Positions 37,301 to 50,647 are shown, counted from the stretch's first letter. The stretch: 64,000 nt of DNA from Trichoplusia ni (GCF_003590095.1 NC_039500.1:3534001-3598000), one strand, 5' to 3'. Program-made: numbers and translations. Notes: generated by a model not told the origin, from the letters alone.

Positions 37301-37424
37301 GCCGCCTCAGGCTCATCACAACATTAGCCGAGTCTCCCAAACCACTAAACATTTATTGGAAGTGTAAATCAAACAAACATCCAGCCCCACATCAAACACG
37401 CTCGTGACAGGCGACAGCAGTAAT
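34310..37424 (+). other. hth intron segment, no supported gene
   Basis: AT-rich intron. An AGGTAAGT junction at 36010/36011 lacks a pyrimidine tract. The part at 36.63-36.77 kb (CTGTAGGGTAAGAC, ACGTGGGCGCAGAGC) has a repeat-like look that I cannot assign. Confidence 0.5.
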
Positions 37425-37515
37425 CTCGGCGCCATTGTCGAACCCGGTACCCTCCGGCGGGCAGCCAACTACTGCACAATCAAGGCACAATGCTCCACCA
37501 CTCAGGCTTCCGTGT
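37425..37515 (-). repeat. tRNA-derived SINE fragment
   Basis: On the minus strand an A-box-like GCCTGAGTGGTGGAGC (near 37,490-37,505) and a B-box-like ACCGGGTTCGACAATG (near 37,435-37,450) are spaced as in a tRNA head. The cloverleaf is not complete, so it is a SINE and not a tRNA gene. It is antisense to hth. Confidence 0.55.
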
Positions 37516-39475
37516 TTTCCTTTGTAATCATCCCCTAACGCTCACCCCTAATGATTTTTCTCTGTTATTTGTTTTTGTTCTGTAATTACTGTTTGGTTTT
37601 CCTGTAAATTGCCCTGCGGTTGTAAATATGCAGTAATAAAGATGGCTTGGCTTAGCGTTAACTGCGGGTTCTGTTTTACTTGAGATGAGAGGATAATGCG
37701 TGAGACGTCTTGTAGTTTATGTAAATGTTTTCTTCATGAAATTGATAGTTCACATAGCCGTCAGCAATTATTAGCACTAATAGTGAAACGAAATATTTTA
37801 AATACAAAATAATTAAAGAAAAAACTGATACTGAAATAAAACTATTCCTTTCCCTAGCTAATTGCATTAACTACTAAACGAAGCGTAATTTAACAACAAA
37901 AACAAATACAGGCGACAAAACTAATCAAACCGAATGAAAAAAACTAATAACGCGACGCAAATCCCATTGAAAACAGACCACAATCCTAAAAACATTGCTT
38001 GGAGGAATTTCAATATCAATTGTAAAGCGGTCGCAGCGTTGCGCCCTGCAGAACTCCCGACACGTGTAGCGAGGCTAAGCTGCACTTACAATTAAGCATT
38101 AAGCCCCGGTTAATTAAACCGAGTCGCCATTGTCGCCAGAACCCTTTGAGCGCACAATAACATTGCTCTGTGAAAAAAGCCTATTTAAAAACTCGCGGTT
38201 CCTATTGACGGACATTGCTGAATGCTTTAATATAGACATTCAGTTCAATGAGATCTTTAGTTCGCTTCGATTATTGAATGTTTTGATTTGGGCTAGTTTT
38301 GTGCATTTAATACTTTAGTTATGTAGGGTAATGAATTCATGTGTGTCACGGAACTCTGGTTAATCGAGTTTGAAATGGGAGGCTGTAATTTTGTTAAAAG
38401 TTAATTAGTTACCTAATTTTATTATTTCCAGTTTAATATTATGTACATTTTTCACTTTAAGTCATTAAACATTATATGTACGTTAATTCCTTTGTAAATT
38501 TTGACATCAAGCCTTGAAGTCTATTTTAAATGGCAAATAAAACCACAATATAAATAAAACATGTTCTGTACGTAATAACATATATCATAATAAATCAACG
38601 TCTGACACTGTCTAAAAGAAATGGCGTCATCAAAAGACTACACAAATTAATTAAATTTATACACTTCCGAAACAAATTAATGTTCATACAGAACTATTAA
38701 AAGTACAAATTTAAATAGAAACAATTGTAAAATCAATTAGCAAAGACCGGAAGTTGGCATAGGAAGGAGCATACACCGATAGTTGACCATAGAACGATCC
38801 CTGAATTATTTATGGCCCCCGTTCCGTTACACCGCATATCTAATGACCTGTGCCTAGGAATATTTACTTTGACTTTAATATTAATGCCTGTGTGTCGTGG
38901 CCTGACTGCCGATACCAGTCTGCGATGCGTCTGACCCATCTGATGTATTCACTTCATACATCTTTAGGTCTTTATTTATAATCTGGATTCTGTAACGCAA
39001 TTTCTTAATTGATTAGTGTATGTGGAGATGTGCATTTGATTGATTGCTTGTTGAGATCTTTCGAATTGTGTATTTTTGTTTTAGAACTAACGGTTTTAGT
39101 TTGAATTGGAGTAGGGATTCTATTTAAATCATTAACTGTTCCATTTGAAATTCAAGTCCAAACTTACATACCGCATACGAGATCCCCCAGCTTATTATAA
39201 ACTAGACCAAAAAGCAACACGTTTTCTTTCACACATTTCCCACAAACTGTTATGTAGGGGACTTTCGGCGCACGCGCACATCTCCTATTACATCTCAAAC
39301 AATAGCACATGACCCTCCTAGAACCATTATTGCAACACAATCACTCTTGATTAGCTATTGACCCATTTTAAAATGTATATGTTCAATACAATTTCAGTTT
39401 ATCTTCAAACGAACTAATTTTGTTTGGGTATAATGAGCTGTGGAGATGTAGGGTTAAATTAAAAGGTTTTTAGTG

Positions 39476-39496
39476 TTTGACAGATTTGACAGCTTT
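39476..39496 (+). promoter_or_regulatory. Tandem Meis/Hth-type sites
   Basis: Two TGACAG cores occur as direct repeats (TTTGACAGATTTGACAGCT) about 120 bases upstream of the 39.6-kb Helitron. The motif is the Meis/Hth preferred core; function is inferred. Confidence 0.25.
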
Positions 39497-39613
39497 TTAA
39501 ATAGCTGAATCGTTAGACAGATACTTAAAGAACGATTAAAGTGGATTTCTTGCTCTCCTAAGAGAAGAAAGTCTTTAATACGCGGTAGAGACTTTTGCTG
39601 ATTTAATTATAAA

Positions 39614-39889
39614 TCTATACTCTATTGTATATGTATAATATAATATAATATAATATAATAATATATAAAGCTGAAGAGTTTGTTTGTTTGAACGCGCTAA
39701 TCTCAGGAACTACTGGTTCGAATTTAAAAATTCTTTTTATGTTGAATAGACCAATAATCGAGGAATGCTTTAGGCTATAAACCATCACGCTTATTAACGC
39801 ATCAATGCAAAATGTGAAAAAAACAGGGCAGGTATAAATCATAACTTATAACTTCTACCCACGGGGACGAAGTCGCGGGCAACAGCTAG
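39614..39889 (+). mobile_element. Non-autonomous Helitron, Lep1-like family
   Basis: The copy starts TCTATACTC after A and ends CAACAGCTAG before T, matching Helitron insertion between A and T. It carries the conserved stretch AAGCTGAAGAGTTTGTTTG, then GAACGCGCTAATCTCAGGAA, as in widespread lepidopteran Helitrons. An (ATAAT)n run at 39,626-39,665 has expanded inside the 5' end. It encodes no protein. Confidence 0.85.
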
Positions 39890-42429
39890 TTTCACTTATT
39901 TATTACTCCTAAACAATTTCTCTAATAAACCAAAACTTTTCACTCAATTACTCACAAAAATAGATAAACAAACACTGTTAATGATATCGAGCTGCAATAA
40001 ATCTTAGTACCAGGGCGGCATAAGAGGCAGGAGTAAGATCGCCAGGAGATAGCGCGCCTAAAGGACACATTGATTGAACGAAGCGGACAACGCAGATAAG
40101 GACCGACTACACTATTTGCATATTAAATGAGCCAATATTAATTTTACCCAGGCTAGCTGTGCTCGTTGCCTTCCTATTAAAAACGTAAGCAAGCAAAATA
40201 ATAGCTATATTGTTTCGTTTTTTTATTATTTAAATGTGGAGTCATGTTGGTTCTGTAGGCATTAGACGGCTGGAAAGTGTAAATTTCTTGTAGCAGTCTA
40301 TTGTTTGTTACTCAATACTTATTTAAGTAAAATACTGGCTATAGAAAAAATAGTAGTTTTTTTGTACACCTGTGCTAAAATACAATTTCTTCTTAATTGA
40401 AACTTTCAATTGTTTTTTTTCCATCCAACGGCCAAGTAACATGCATTTTCACGCCCGGAGCACAAGCTATTCATTAAAAATGCATAGCTCTTATAATCTA
40501 TACCAGTTAACGAGCCTGCTTTTATTTTCTGGCCTCCTAGTACATGTTGTGTTTATTTTGCGCTGAGAAAACGCTTATATAGAGCATTTATTAGATTTTA
40601 ATTAAGACTCGTATAATTTGATTGCGGTTTTTATGTGATAGTTTAACTTACGGTTTATTTTAACTATAAGATTTTATGTTATTCCGCGATCGTGGACATA
40701 CTAAATGCGAAATGAGAACTAATATCGATTTTCAATTTAAATCTTTTAAAACAACGAAATCTATTCAATCTTTGACAGAATACTCATATATTTCTAATGA
40801 CAGCACCAGATTGCTTCCAAATACACGAAATAAAATCGATAATAATAAAATATGAGTTCGAAATTGATTAAATTCTGATGTCGATATAGAATTAACATAG
40901 AAATGCAATTAAATCACATTCGATATGATTAGAATATATGTTTATTATGTGTAGGTATGTATTAATGGGTTCGAGAAAAAAGTAAAGCAGACCATTTGAA
41001 TACTAGCGATATTATTTGACAAAAAGAATTCTTTGGCTAATATTAAACAATTTTTTTTATAGAGAATTTTAAGTTAATCTTTCTTCAAACTTCGTTCGTT
41101 TTAAGATTTAATTTGTAACGCATATGTATACTAATTTTAACAAACTTAAACTTATACTGGTTACAAAGTAAATAACACAAAATCTTACAGCTTAAACCAA
41201 GACATGGATTAACGAAAATGAATCTTATCGCTTTTGTATTAAGGTTCTTTCTATATCATGAAGTTGATACTTCCAAATGACAAGTGTTAGTGGTCAGTTA
41301 CTCACAGTTTAGTGTTTTCTTATTAAACTATTCTGTTTATATATATTTCAATAGTCAACTTCACATATTTGTGAGTAAGAAACTAATGGATGATATTTTA
41401 TGAGATCAGCGTGGGAAAAGATGTTTAAGAACTACAATTGTTTGTATTTTTAAAGAATATTTCATTTATAACACTATGATACAGAAACAGTTTTTTTAAG
41501 CTAAGTTAGCTAGGTTAAAATACTATGGATCTAATTTGTTTTGGACACTATACCCACTGAAAATTTTTGCTATGTCCCACTTAAATCACAGCATTAAGTA
41601 CAACACAAAATAAATTTTTACTTCGTTATCAACATCGGCACTTTTAGGTTATCTTTCACGTCATTTAATAAAATATACTGGTTAACTCGTCGAATGTATG
41701 CAGGCCATTGTTTGGAACTAACATTGAATGTTTCTAATTTACCGATCGGCATTTTAATGTCGTTAATTTTTTAATTGCACGCTTAATTTAAGCAAAATTA
41801 TTTAAAAAAATCCATCCTCGTCGCCAATGCAGCGTCAATGAAAGGCGGGAGTTAGCGACACACTGGTTTATTGAATAATTCTTAGAATCTACCCGCCACC
41901 GTACAAATATCAAAACATCTAAGCGACAGTCGGTACAGTCTTGATTGCCAATCAGTTAAGTCACACTGTTTAGTATTGCCACTAAGACAAAAAACAAACA
42001 CAAAATCTTTGAATTAAAAAATTCGAAACGTCAAACATGGCGGTACTTACCAAAAATAATAAAGTTGGCGCCATATTGTTTAACATGGCGATCACGGACA
42101 GTAAACAATGAGACAGCATAGATTAAATAGCTATAAAGTTTGCCCTTGACGCATGGGACCGCTAATATAATTTATATTACTCCTGCTTTTGGTTAAGAAT
42201 ATTTTGTAATGAATACTAGATTACATTTTGAATACTAAAAAGCTGAATACTATGGTGGTGGGCGCCATGGATACGTAATATATTTTTGGAATTAATTGTA
42301 GATTGGGATTAATGGAAATTTAAGACATTTTGGCTAAAGATCTGAATACATACAAAGAAAATAGCGAAGGAATTATTTTAGATCCAGGTATAGAGTTGGT
42401 ACCTAGAAGTTTTTTTTTATATAATCCTT

Positions 42430-42560
42430 GGTTTTGAATCCCCCTGTAATCAGGACCGCTCATACGTTTGTCCTATGCGGGGATCGAATCCGCAACATGT
42501 CCCGCACAATGGGATTTTCTTGGTAACCATTCTGCTATCCGTACAGTCAAATCACATGTC
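42430..42560 (-). repeat. tRNA-derived SINE, same family as the copy at 50.3 kb
   Basis: On the minus strand the head reads TGTACGGATAGCAGAATGG (A-box region) and GCGGATTCGATCCCCGC (B-box), followed by an AT-rich tail toward 42,415. CGGATAGC and TCGATCCCCGC are shared with the plus-strand copy at 50,300. The element lies 90 bases before the pogo-like transposon. Confidence 0.7.
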
Positions 42561-42646
42561 CAAGAGCAGCAAAAAAGTGGTCACAAGCATAAAATAATCA
42601 AAAAATTTAAATATACCAAAAGTCTGCTTTTTATTATAAGTTAATA

Positions 42647-43939
42647 GGGGAAGGTGGGGTAAGACGGGGACCTTAAGGTATTTCATAAATAAAACCCATC
42701 TTTTTTAATTGCACAACGTAGGAACTTTTATTAATTAAATAATCAGTCTTTCTTCTTTTAATAACAATCAGTCAAAACAAAAAAAAATAAGTTCTTCTCA
42801 TAAAAATATAAACTTTTAAAAAATAACTGAATCACCCCATCTTACCCCACCTATAGGGTAAGATGGGGTATACCCCTGGGGTAAGATGGGGTATAGACTA
42901 TTTAAGCGCCGTCATCTTCACAAACCGGGCAGATATGTTCAGCTTCGTCATCGCTGTCTTCCACTCCTGCACAGACACAATGCGCTCACTTGCCTCAAGT
43001 ACGATAAGTGATACAAGTATGATAATCGGAATACAAGCCGCGACAGTATAGACATTCTGTATCTTCTTCTTCTGTGCCTTTTCGCTTTTTCGGTTTTTCA
43101 AGTTCTCTTTATTGTTATTTTTGTCATTTACTTTTTGTTTGTTACATGTGGTTTTAGTTTCTACCTATTTTAGTTTTCCTCTCATTCTTTTTTATATAGA
43201 AAAGCAGTAATAATAGCTGCTTTTCCCCTTCTTCGAACTTGTCTTGGTCTTTTTTCGGCGAATCGCGAATAAGGCATTAACTTTTTCGGGCTAACCAGAT
43301 GGAATGCATGATTATCTATATAATCATTTACTGTTGCCTGCTTGAGACATGAGGTTGAAGCAGTTGGTGGAGGTGGAGAGTTTGCTAAATGATTTACGGC
43401 GGTGTAGCCATTTAAGCATCAGGAAATGACAACATTACTGTTTTTGGAACTGTACTATAAAAAAATAGTTAATGTTGAATGCAATCTCAATACAAACTGA
43501 ATAACAACTCAGCGGATAAGATCGGGTACCTACCCCGTCTTGCCCCACATAAGTGTCCCATCTTTCCCAAACTGGACTTAAAAGTTGTATTGAATTTTTA
43601 GAGGTTATAAATCAAAAGAAACCGGCATGAATTAATGAGTTTACAATAGTAAAATAAATACAAATTAACAAAAAAAATATGTCACACATTATGTTTATCA
43701 TACATTATAACAGTCATGCACTTTATATGCTTCAATAATTAGATAAAACCACTTCAAATTTTAAAAATGTACTTACCATGAAGAATCGTGCGCTCCTTCG
43801 AACAAACTTTTTGCGACTCTAACAAGTACTGATAAATACGACTAGATGGCGTCAAAATAACTTTTCAATTAATACTGTATTATATATTTTTGGAGGGTCC
43901 CCATCTTACCTCGCTACCCCGTCTTACCCCACCTTCCCA
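42647..43939 (-). mobile_element. Non-autonomous pogo-like (Tc1/mariner group) DNA transposon
   Basis: The ends form a perfect 22-base inverted repeat containing GGGAAGGTGGGGTAAGAC: left arm from 42,648, right arm ending at 43,938. TA flanks both sides (42,645-42,646 and 43,940-43,941), as expected for this superfamily. Internal copies of the GGGGTAAGATGGGG unit occur at 42,835-42,895 in both orientations and, diverged, near 43,527-43,570. The interior holds the decayed C-terminal part of a DDE transposase on the minus strand. The rest of the transposase is missing, so the 1.3-kb element is an internal deletion derivative. Confidence 0.8.
42895..43425 (-). pseudogene. Decayed C-terminal end of a pogo-like DDE transposase
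   Basis: On the minus strand, 43,425-43,182 reads as one open stretch with SCLKQATVNDYID, LVSPKKLMPYSRF and RRRGKAAIITAFLYKKE before a stop. The pattern (ISP-x-x-I/L-x-P, then RGKSAIITSTPYK) is typical of the region after the DDE catalytic domain in pogo/jerky-type transposases. Further on, TECLYCRGLYSD and CAGVEDSDDEAEHICPVCED resemble the family's Cys-rich C-terminal finger, now broken by stops and a frameshift. The catalytic DDE part is absent, so the copy is inactive. Confidence 0.7.
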
Positions 43940-46900
43940 TACACTAGCAAAATTATATTTTTAAATCTAAGTAAGTCTTGTCCCAAAACTCATGATTCTG
44001 CTTTCTAACTTAACTCCAAAAACGTCAATCAAATTAAACATGGCGGCTACAACATCTGTTTAACATATTACAGAGGTTTTTGTGACCGAATATGTTTGTC
44101 GCAAAAACTTTCTCTTCCAGGAATCGAATCTGGGTACGGGCTAGCATAACAGTCGCCTTTTTCAATTAGTAAGGTAGTTTTTTGTACGTACAGACATAAG
44201 TGCAACTGGTAAGTATTAGATAGTATTTTCAAGCTGTTGTGTGGAGTCCATATTGTAGCAAAAGTAGGAAGATAATACACGTCTTGTGAAATGAAAAATA
44301 ACGTTTTGAAAGTTAACGTTAAATATGATTTAATAACCACTCCAAATATTTTTGATAATCTGTGGCAAAAAAAAACCGTAAGGAAGTAACAAAACCGAAA
44401 TAGGAATCTTCAGTCCTTGCAACTCTATTCGGAGAATCTTGGAAGCCCAGCGCTGGGGCCGTTAAAATATATTTTTTCCTCATTATCACATTAGTAATTA
44501 TCTCCAGCCCCGCCATCTCCCCTAACCATAGAGATTGGCAAACGCTCTCAGTTCCCACGTCACCGTACACCGCCACGTGGCGTGCGCCCGCGCAGCTAAT
44601 ATTTGTATCGCTGCAAGTGACGCTAAGTGCCGCAAAATATTATTATTTCGCAGTTAATTGTATTAGTTATTCAGTGACAAATATGTGTTTTTGGACCCTG
44701 TTTTTCTATATGTTTGTCTGGTTGAGTTCTATATTATAATTGCAAGTGGAAATGATGTTGTCATTTGTATTTAAGAGCTTCCTTGAGAGCGTGGATCTCT
44801 GAAACTTCTAGAAAATAAAAAGATCTTTGCATTACAGTAAAATTTTCGAGAAGGCATAAAAAGATAACCAAGACTAGTGAAATCGTAGGGCAAAGCTAGT
44901 TCGAAAGATTTCGCTCCAAAAAATGTTCTTTATTTTAAATTTCCTTCCAAAAGCAATAATATAAATGCACAAAATAAATAAAAAAGAATTTTACTCCATC
45001 AAAAAAAAAATACATTCCGTTTTCAAGGACCGTAATTCAGAGACACATCGATAGAGCAAGAACTGTTACTAAGAGACGTCTATTTAAGACAATGTCCAGT
45101 GACAAAGTGAGCCCCTCGACCCCTCCAACGCGAGGAAGGGGGGGGGGTGAAGGGTATCCGACTTTTCCATTACCATTAATCTGTGTAAATGAAACTTTAG
45201 TATGGTGTCATCTTGAGTCGCTATACGTCTTAATGTAGGCCTTTGTTTTCTTTTTGGAAAACGAAGATTTTTCGGGTGTAGGCTATGCGGTTTCAGTGAG
45301 AATTTTTTAAGATTCATAAGTGGCTGGGGTTTGGAGGAAATGGAATTGAGTTTCGTTTGCATTGTCATGAATGTATCTTACATTATTGTATTTACATTGT
45401 TTTAAAGTTACCCTATCACGTAGTGAATTTGAATACAAATTTTCTAAAGATTTTATAGTAATAATAATCCCAGTTTGTGGTTTGTACATAATTTCCTAAC
45501 TGGAACAATTATTCAATACAAATAGACCACGCACAACAACAAGAAACCCGAACCTATTCCGATCCTAAATAAATAATTCCAATAATTTAAACAAATCACA
45601 ATTAAACTCATTCAAAAACAATAGCTCGGATCGCATTACCCACTTTTAACCAACTTCTTTGACATCCACCCCCACCTGGCTTGCGCGTGCGCAACTCCGC
45701 TCAGTTCCAAATTCAAACTGGAAGTTTTGTTCCAACCCTTCCATTGTTCTTTTTACGAATTGTTTTCGATTTAATTCATCGCCCGCGTGCGTTTGACGGG
45801 TTGATTCAGGGGTCCGTTTAGGGCTGGCCCTGGTCGCAAAAATATAGTATTTTAGCTGTGTTTCTCTAGGCTAAAACTTAATGTCAAAAAAAGCTTAGTT
45901 AATAGATGCTTCTACTAAAAAAATATTGACATACCTAAGCGTAACAGTTTCGTTCATTCCTTGATAGTAATTCATGTTTATAATATTTTTTCGTATTTGC
46001 CAAGAATAACGTTCCTAGAAAATACAAAAACAACATTACCCATGTATTTTGCCATAATATCACGAATTCCCCCTTCAGACTTCACTTTCAATTATTTCCG
46101 GTCGCACAGCCCTGGTCCATTGTACCGTTTTGTTTTCTTAACCAAAGTTAACCCTGCCGCTGCGACGTACAAGCGTGTGTTTATTGATTTGTTTGTTTAA
46201 AAATAATTGGTGCTTCAACGACCGAATTGTGAGCTTTCGAGTGTTATTTTGTTGAAAAGTGTCGGCCAACAAACTTAATGGGGTGCGTAATTAGATTTTT
46301 ATATTTAAGGGGTTGTTGTACTTATTTTTGTATTTGAGTATTTATTTACCTGTTGTTAAAGCTTCGATAGGAGTTTAAACTTCCCCCTAAATGCATCAAC
46401 AGATATGTTTCTGGTGCAAACAAGGGACAAACAGAATGACAAAGACTAAACATGGAAGATGTAAGGCTGTTGTTTTTGTAATTACCACACGATACTGTAA
46501 ACTAAACTGTCTGCATTAGAAATAAAAATCAGTATTAAATTTTTTTAAATGTACCAATATATGAACTTACCACACCGCATAAAACAGAATAACATAATGT
46601 CAAACAACGACCATTCGATTCCTAATCGATTACTAACGTCACTGTCATTACTCGAGCCATTACAGGATTCGCTAACGAGCCAAAATTGCCCCCTCGCGGC
46701 CGTGGATAAACAAAATTATAACAATAACAGCCAATAACAGCAACAACAGCATTAACAGCGTAATGATTCAGTTGAGAAGTCCATATGGTGTGAGGCGGAC
46801 GCGTCGCGCTTCCTGCCACAAAAACTAAAGGTGTTGCATTCAATTAGTGGACTTTTTATAACTGTTTGAAAGTATAATTAGATGGCTGGACGAATAAGAA

Positions 46901-49900
46901 ATATTTAGAAACAGATTTTTAGATAGATGTTAGAAATAACTGCTTTTTTACGATAATGTGAAGTCGGACTTCAGAAATAATTTCAATATACGGATGAATC
47001 GATGTCAAATCGGTCAATACCGCTAGTTATTAAAGCTTCAAGGTACTAACTAATTCAGTTTTAAATTATGCTTAATGGTTAAGTCATTACATTAATTTGC
47101 AACACTCTGATTAATTACCAACCTAACACAATATTACCAATATTCCATCAACAGATAATTACCAATCACGAAGCTTACAATAGAAATGGTAATAACACAA
47201 TCTAATTACTACTAAGTTACATCTCTCGATTATGAAGTTAATTCAGATGTCAAACGATTCAGACTACTCGACTAGACTAATCGGATAATGGCGGACTATT
47301 CGTAATTTGAAATTGGAACGAATTTAATACCAACTGCCGGCAAAATGGCGTTCCATTATTTGTAAAGAATTCTGTTAAAGGGTTGTGTTCGAATTCGAAT
47401 TTCGAACAGGTGTTTGAATAGTGTTCTTGACAGCGTGTGGTTAATCTATTGCTGACGGAATCAGTCGCACCTCTAGTTTAAAAAGTGAGATTATTTATGT
47501 TCTTGGTTCTTGTTTTGAATTGCGATTTGCGAAAAATTATACCCAGATACTGTTTTAGATAAATAATTATCTTGACTCTCTTTTGATTTGTACGTTTTCA
47601 GGAATCCTATCCGCTAGTACCTAGCTACAGAAATCAAGTCTATTTATCATATCCTCGTATCTAATTCTTTCAGTCGTTTTGCTTGATTTAAACAAGGCTT
47701 TGATGTTGGTGATATGAGATCAAGTATCGCAGTAAATGACATCACAGCGGTATCTTTAAATTTTACAAAAAATCTTTCCATCAAAAATGCTTAAAAATTC
47801 ATAATTTTGACCATCTACTATTACGTCCAGTCCAGCATTGGATCTTTCATCTACAATATAATACCAATTGATATTGTTACGATCAATAATAGTTTTATCT
47901 ATTAAGATTATTATATTATTAGACACGTGTTCTCCAGTATAATGTTTGGTTAGCTAATGATTATTGAAATCGCCAGTTGTCTGTTCTATTTTCGTGATGG
48001 TATTCTCAACGTATATTTCTGAACGAGAGTCTTTATTCGCCGGTGCGTTCGGAAATGTGGTTTCTTTTTTGTCATGTAGTGGTTTAGTTTTTTATGTTTG
48101 TATTTTGACAATTTTATTGTTGATTTGACGATTTTCAGGAACAAATGTAACAAAATCGAATTCTTAGGTTGTTATATGGAAAAGGACAGAGACAATTCAT
48201 AAAAAATACGTTGTCTATGATGCCAAACGGTAAACCTGAACCCCTTGTATCACAAAATCTTAAACCTAAGCTCAAATCAAAACTAAGAGCTGTCTGTCTA
48301 GACGAATGGCATTATCGTTAAATAAAATAAAAATAAATACCTTAATAACTTTTTCAATTACTCAAGAAACTTTGAATTGTCTTTTCCTTAAGTCTGAAAA
48401 ATATTGACTATCATTCACACAAGCAATTTTAACACTTTTTTTGACTCTAGATCCTCAACCGTACAAACCCAATTAAACCTCATGCTCTCATCAAGTCTCT
48501 ACAATGCTTGAGTAGTGCCACTAACGATCGTTAGTGATCAACACTACTGCAATTAAACCTTTTTGGTGATTATACGATAATGGGTGATTATCAATCATAG
48601 GTGTATAATTCTGCTTATTCTGCATCTAATCTAAGTGTTAATGGTTTAGATTTTTTATTTGATAAACATTGTTGAATATCCTTGATGTGGGTTGTTAGTC
48701 TAGATTTTCTTTCCTGAGGGTCTGCCACCACGTCTTAAAGTAATATTGCTATGGTTGTGGAAGCGTGACAGAACTATGCACGGCGTAGAGCGCCATCTCT
48801 GTTTCACGCCAGCAATAATATAACTTTAGGCATTTTTATTCTCCGTGGCACTTCTATTTAGCTACGTTATTAGAAGTGTATGTAAATGACATTCTTTTTT
48901 GACAGATATTGACTTGTCTGTTCAATACATTTGAGAGATGTCATGAAATTGATCGGTGAAATGTTATCTAATAGTATGCTTTCTTCTCTTGGTTTACATT
49001 TTAAAATATGTTTTTTCTTCTCTAGCTCTTTTTCTGTCTACGTCTGCGTAGCCTGTTTAAAAAAAGCTGTTACTAAAACAATTTCGCACTATCTTTACAT
49101 TTCTTAAGTATTATTTTAATTTAGTATCCAGACTTCCTTATTCATAACCTGGCCATTATAGGCAGGCCATAAGGCAGGTGCGTAGTACGCATGCGCGGGG
49201 CTAATGGCGGAGTGGCGTGCGCGTCGCCTCATTAGCCGAGCGCTTCCGAACTGTTACGACAACAGCCGAACGCTTTAATTTTAACGTGCTTAGGAAGTTA
49301 TGCCAATATTTAAGGGTAGGAAATGGGAGTCATAGTCATGTACCTATTTGGAGATGAGCGAACTTGAAGTAGGTGTCAAGAAGTTTATGAATCTTTGACA
49401 GGATATCACTGGTCTAAAAAGTACTGCTAATCATTGAGTCCTTGGCTGGTAATATCCATACGTCTAATTCAAAGGTTTTAATGATACAAGGTGCTAAAAA
49501 TGTAGAGTAAGATCCTGATTATGTATGTATGCATAACTCAAGTGTACAAGAAAAATATAACAACGTCTCAGTATCAGATAATTAACTTATAAATTTCACA
49601 ATCATCGGTTACCAGAAGTCGAAGGCATTTTTTCCATTTCCAAGAAAACTAGACCACCCAGACACTTAAGTCCTTATAAATTTTAATGTTTCTTCCACAG
49701 ACCACAATTTCTAGCAAAAGTAAAACAAATAAGAATAGCATTTTAGGTTTAGCGTTTATCCGTGGTCGAGTGAGCACGGTTGTTCGCCTCGCGCCATTGA
49801 ATCTGAATCGACGCTTTCAAACGTCCCAAATTATGTTTAATGCTATAATTGAAATAAAAATAACTCGTTTACCTTGTTAGCCTTACAAATTGGGTATCGA

Positions 49901-50296
49901 AAAAGTTTTTGGGATCTTCTGGTCTTAGAAACGTAGTGAAAAGGCTGGTTTTTGTTTGAAGATAAGAAGTGCAGTTGGATTGTTTGCCCGTGTCAATTCT
50001 GGTACAAAAAGGAATTGATCAAAGAGATTCCTGAGTTAGTGGTAATCTATCTTGGTCACTTAAAATGCTTTAACAGCTGGCAAGAATTTCTAAACTTTGC
50101 TTAACTGAGACACAATGCGCCAGGAAAAATACCTTCACTAGTGGATTTCAGCAGACTTCAAGCTCTGTGAAAAGATATACCAGTCTTCGAGTTACAAGTT
50201 GATCTTCGTCTCCGTGTACCACGTCATCTAACAGTCTTCCATCCACATCAACCTATTACCGTTTACTGCTGACCGTAGTCTTGATCTTTAAGATAC
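43940..50296 (+). other. hth intron segment, one SINE remnant, no supported gene
   Basis: At 44,105-44,160 the minus strand carries a degenerate tRNA-like B-box (CAGATTCGATTCCTGG). A G-run lies at 45,136-45,146, and (CAA)n-like repeats near 46,725-46,760. CpG-rich patches occur at 44.5-44.63, 45.66-45.82 and 49.18-49.27 kb. No exon signals with a plausible coding frame were found. Confidence 0.5.
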
Positions 50297-50480
50297 GAAT
50301 GCACGGATAGCCGAGTGGTGGAGGTCACCACACCAAACCCACAGAGTGTAACAAGTCACGGGTTCGATCCCCGCGTAAGACATGCATTCATGTGAAGCAC
50401 GAATGCTTTTCTTGTGCATATTACTTGAATAATTGCCAAACCCCGTGACTCAAGGAAAAAAAAACGTTTTTTTTTTTAAA
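50297..50480 (+). repeat. tRNA-derived SINE just upstream of an hth exon
   Basis: The plus-strand head has the A-box TAGCCGAGTGG (near 50,309-50,319) and the B-box CGGGTTCGATCCCCGC (near 50,359-50,374). It ends in an A-rich then T-rich tail at about 50,453-50,479. The tail stops about 40 bases before the exon at 50,521, so the insertion sits where the branch point and pyrimidine tract of this acceptor must be. Confidence 0.75.
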
Positions 50481-50520
50481 TGATTCTGTTACTAACAATT
50501 TCCTTTTCTCTTCCCCACAG

Positions 50521-50647
50521 AGACCCCCATCATCGTCGCTGTCTTACGGCGGCGCGGTGAACGATGACGTGCGCTCCCCGGGCTCCGGGGGCACGCCGGG
50601 CCCGCTCAGCCAGCCCCCGCCGCAGACACTCGACGCCACAGATCCAG
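50521..50647 (+). CDS. hth: homothorax internal exon, 127 nt, linker before the homeodomain
   Basis: This exon follows a strong acceptor (TTTCCTTTTCTCTTCCCCACAG, ends 50520) and stops at the donor GTAAGCC (50648). It reads RPPSSSLSYGG, then a Pro/Gly/Ser-rich stretch, ending in TLDATDP plus one base, so the next exon must enter in phase 1. RPPSSSLSYGG directly follows STPDV in insect Hth, which confirms the join to 7064 across a 43.5-kb intron. The segment is a flexible linker between the HM domain and the TALE homeodomain, with no catalytic or DNA-binding residues of its own. Reading through the donor gives a hydrophobic tail that ends at 50752-50754. The homeodomain exons are not in the window. 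Confidence 0.95.
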
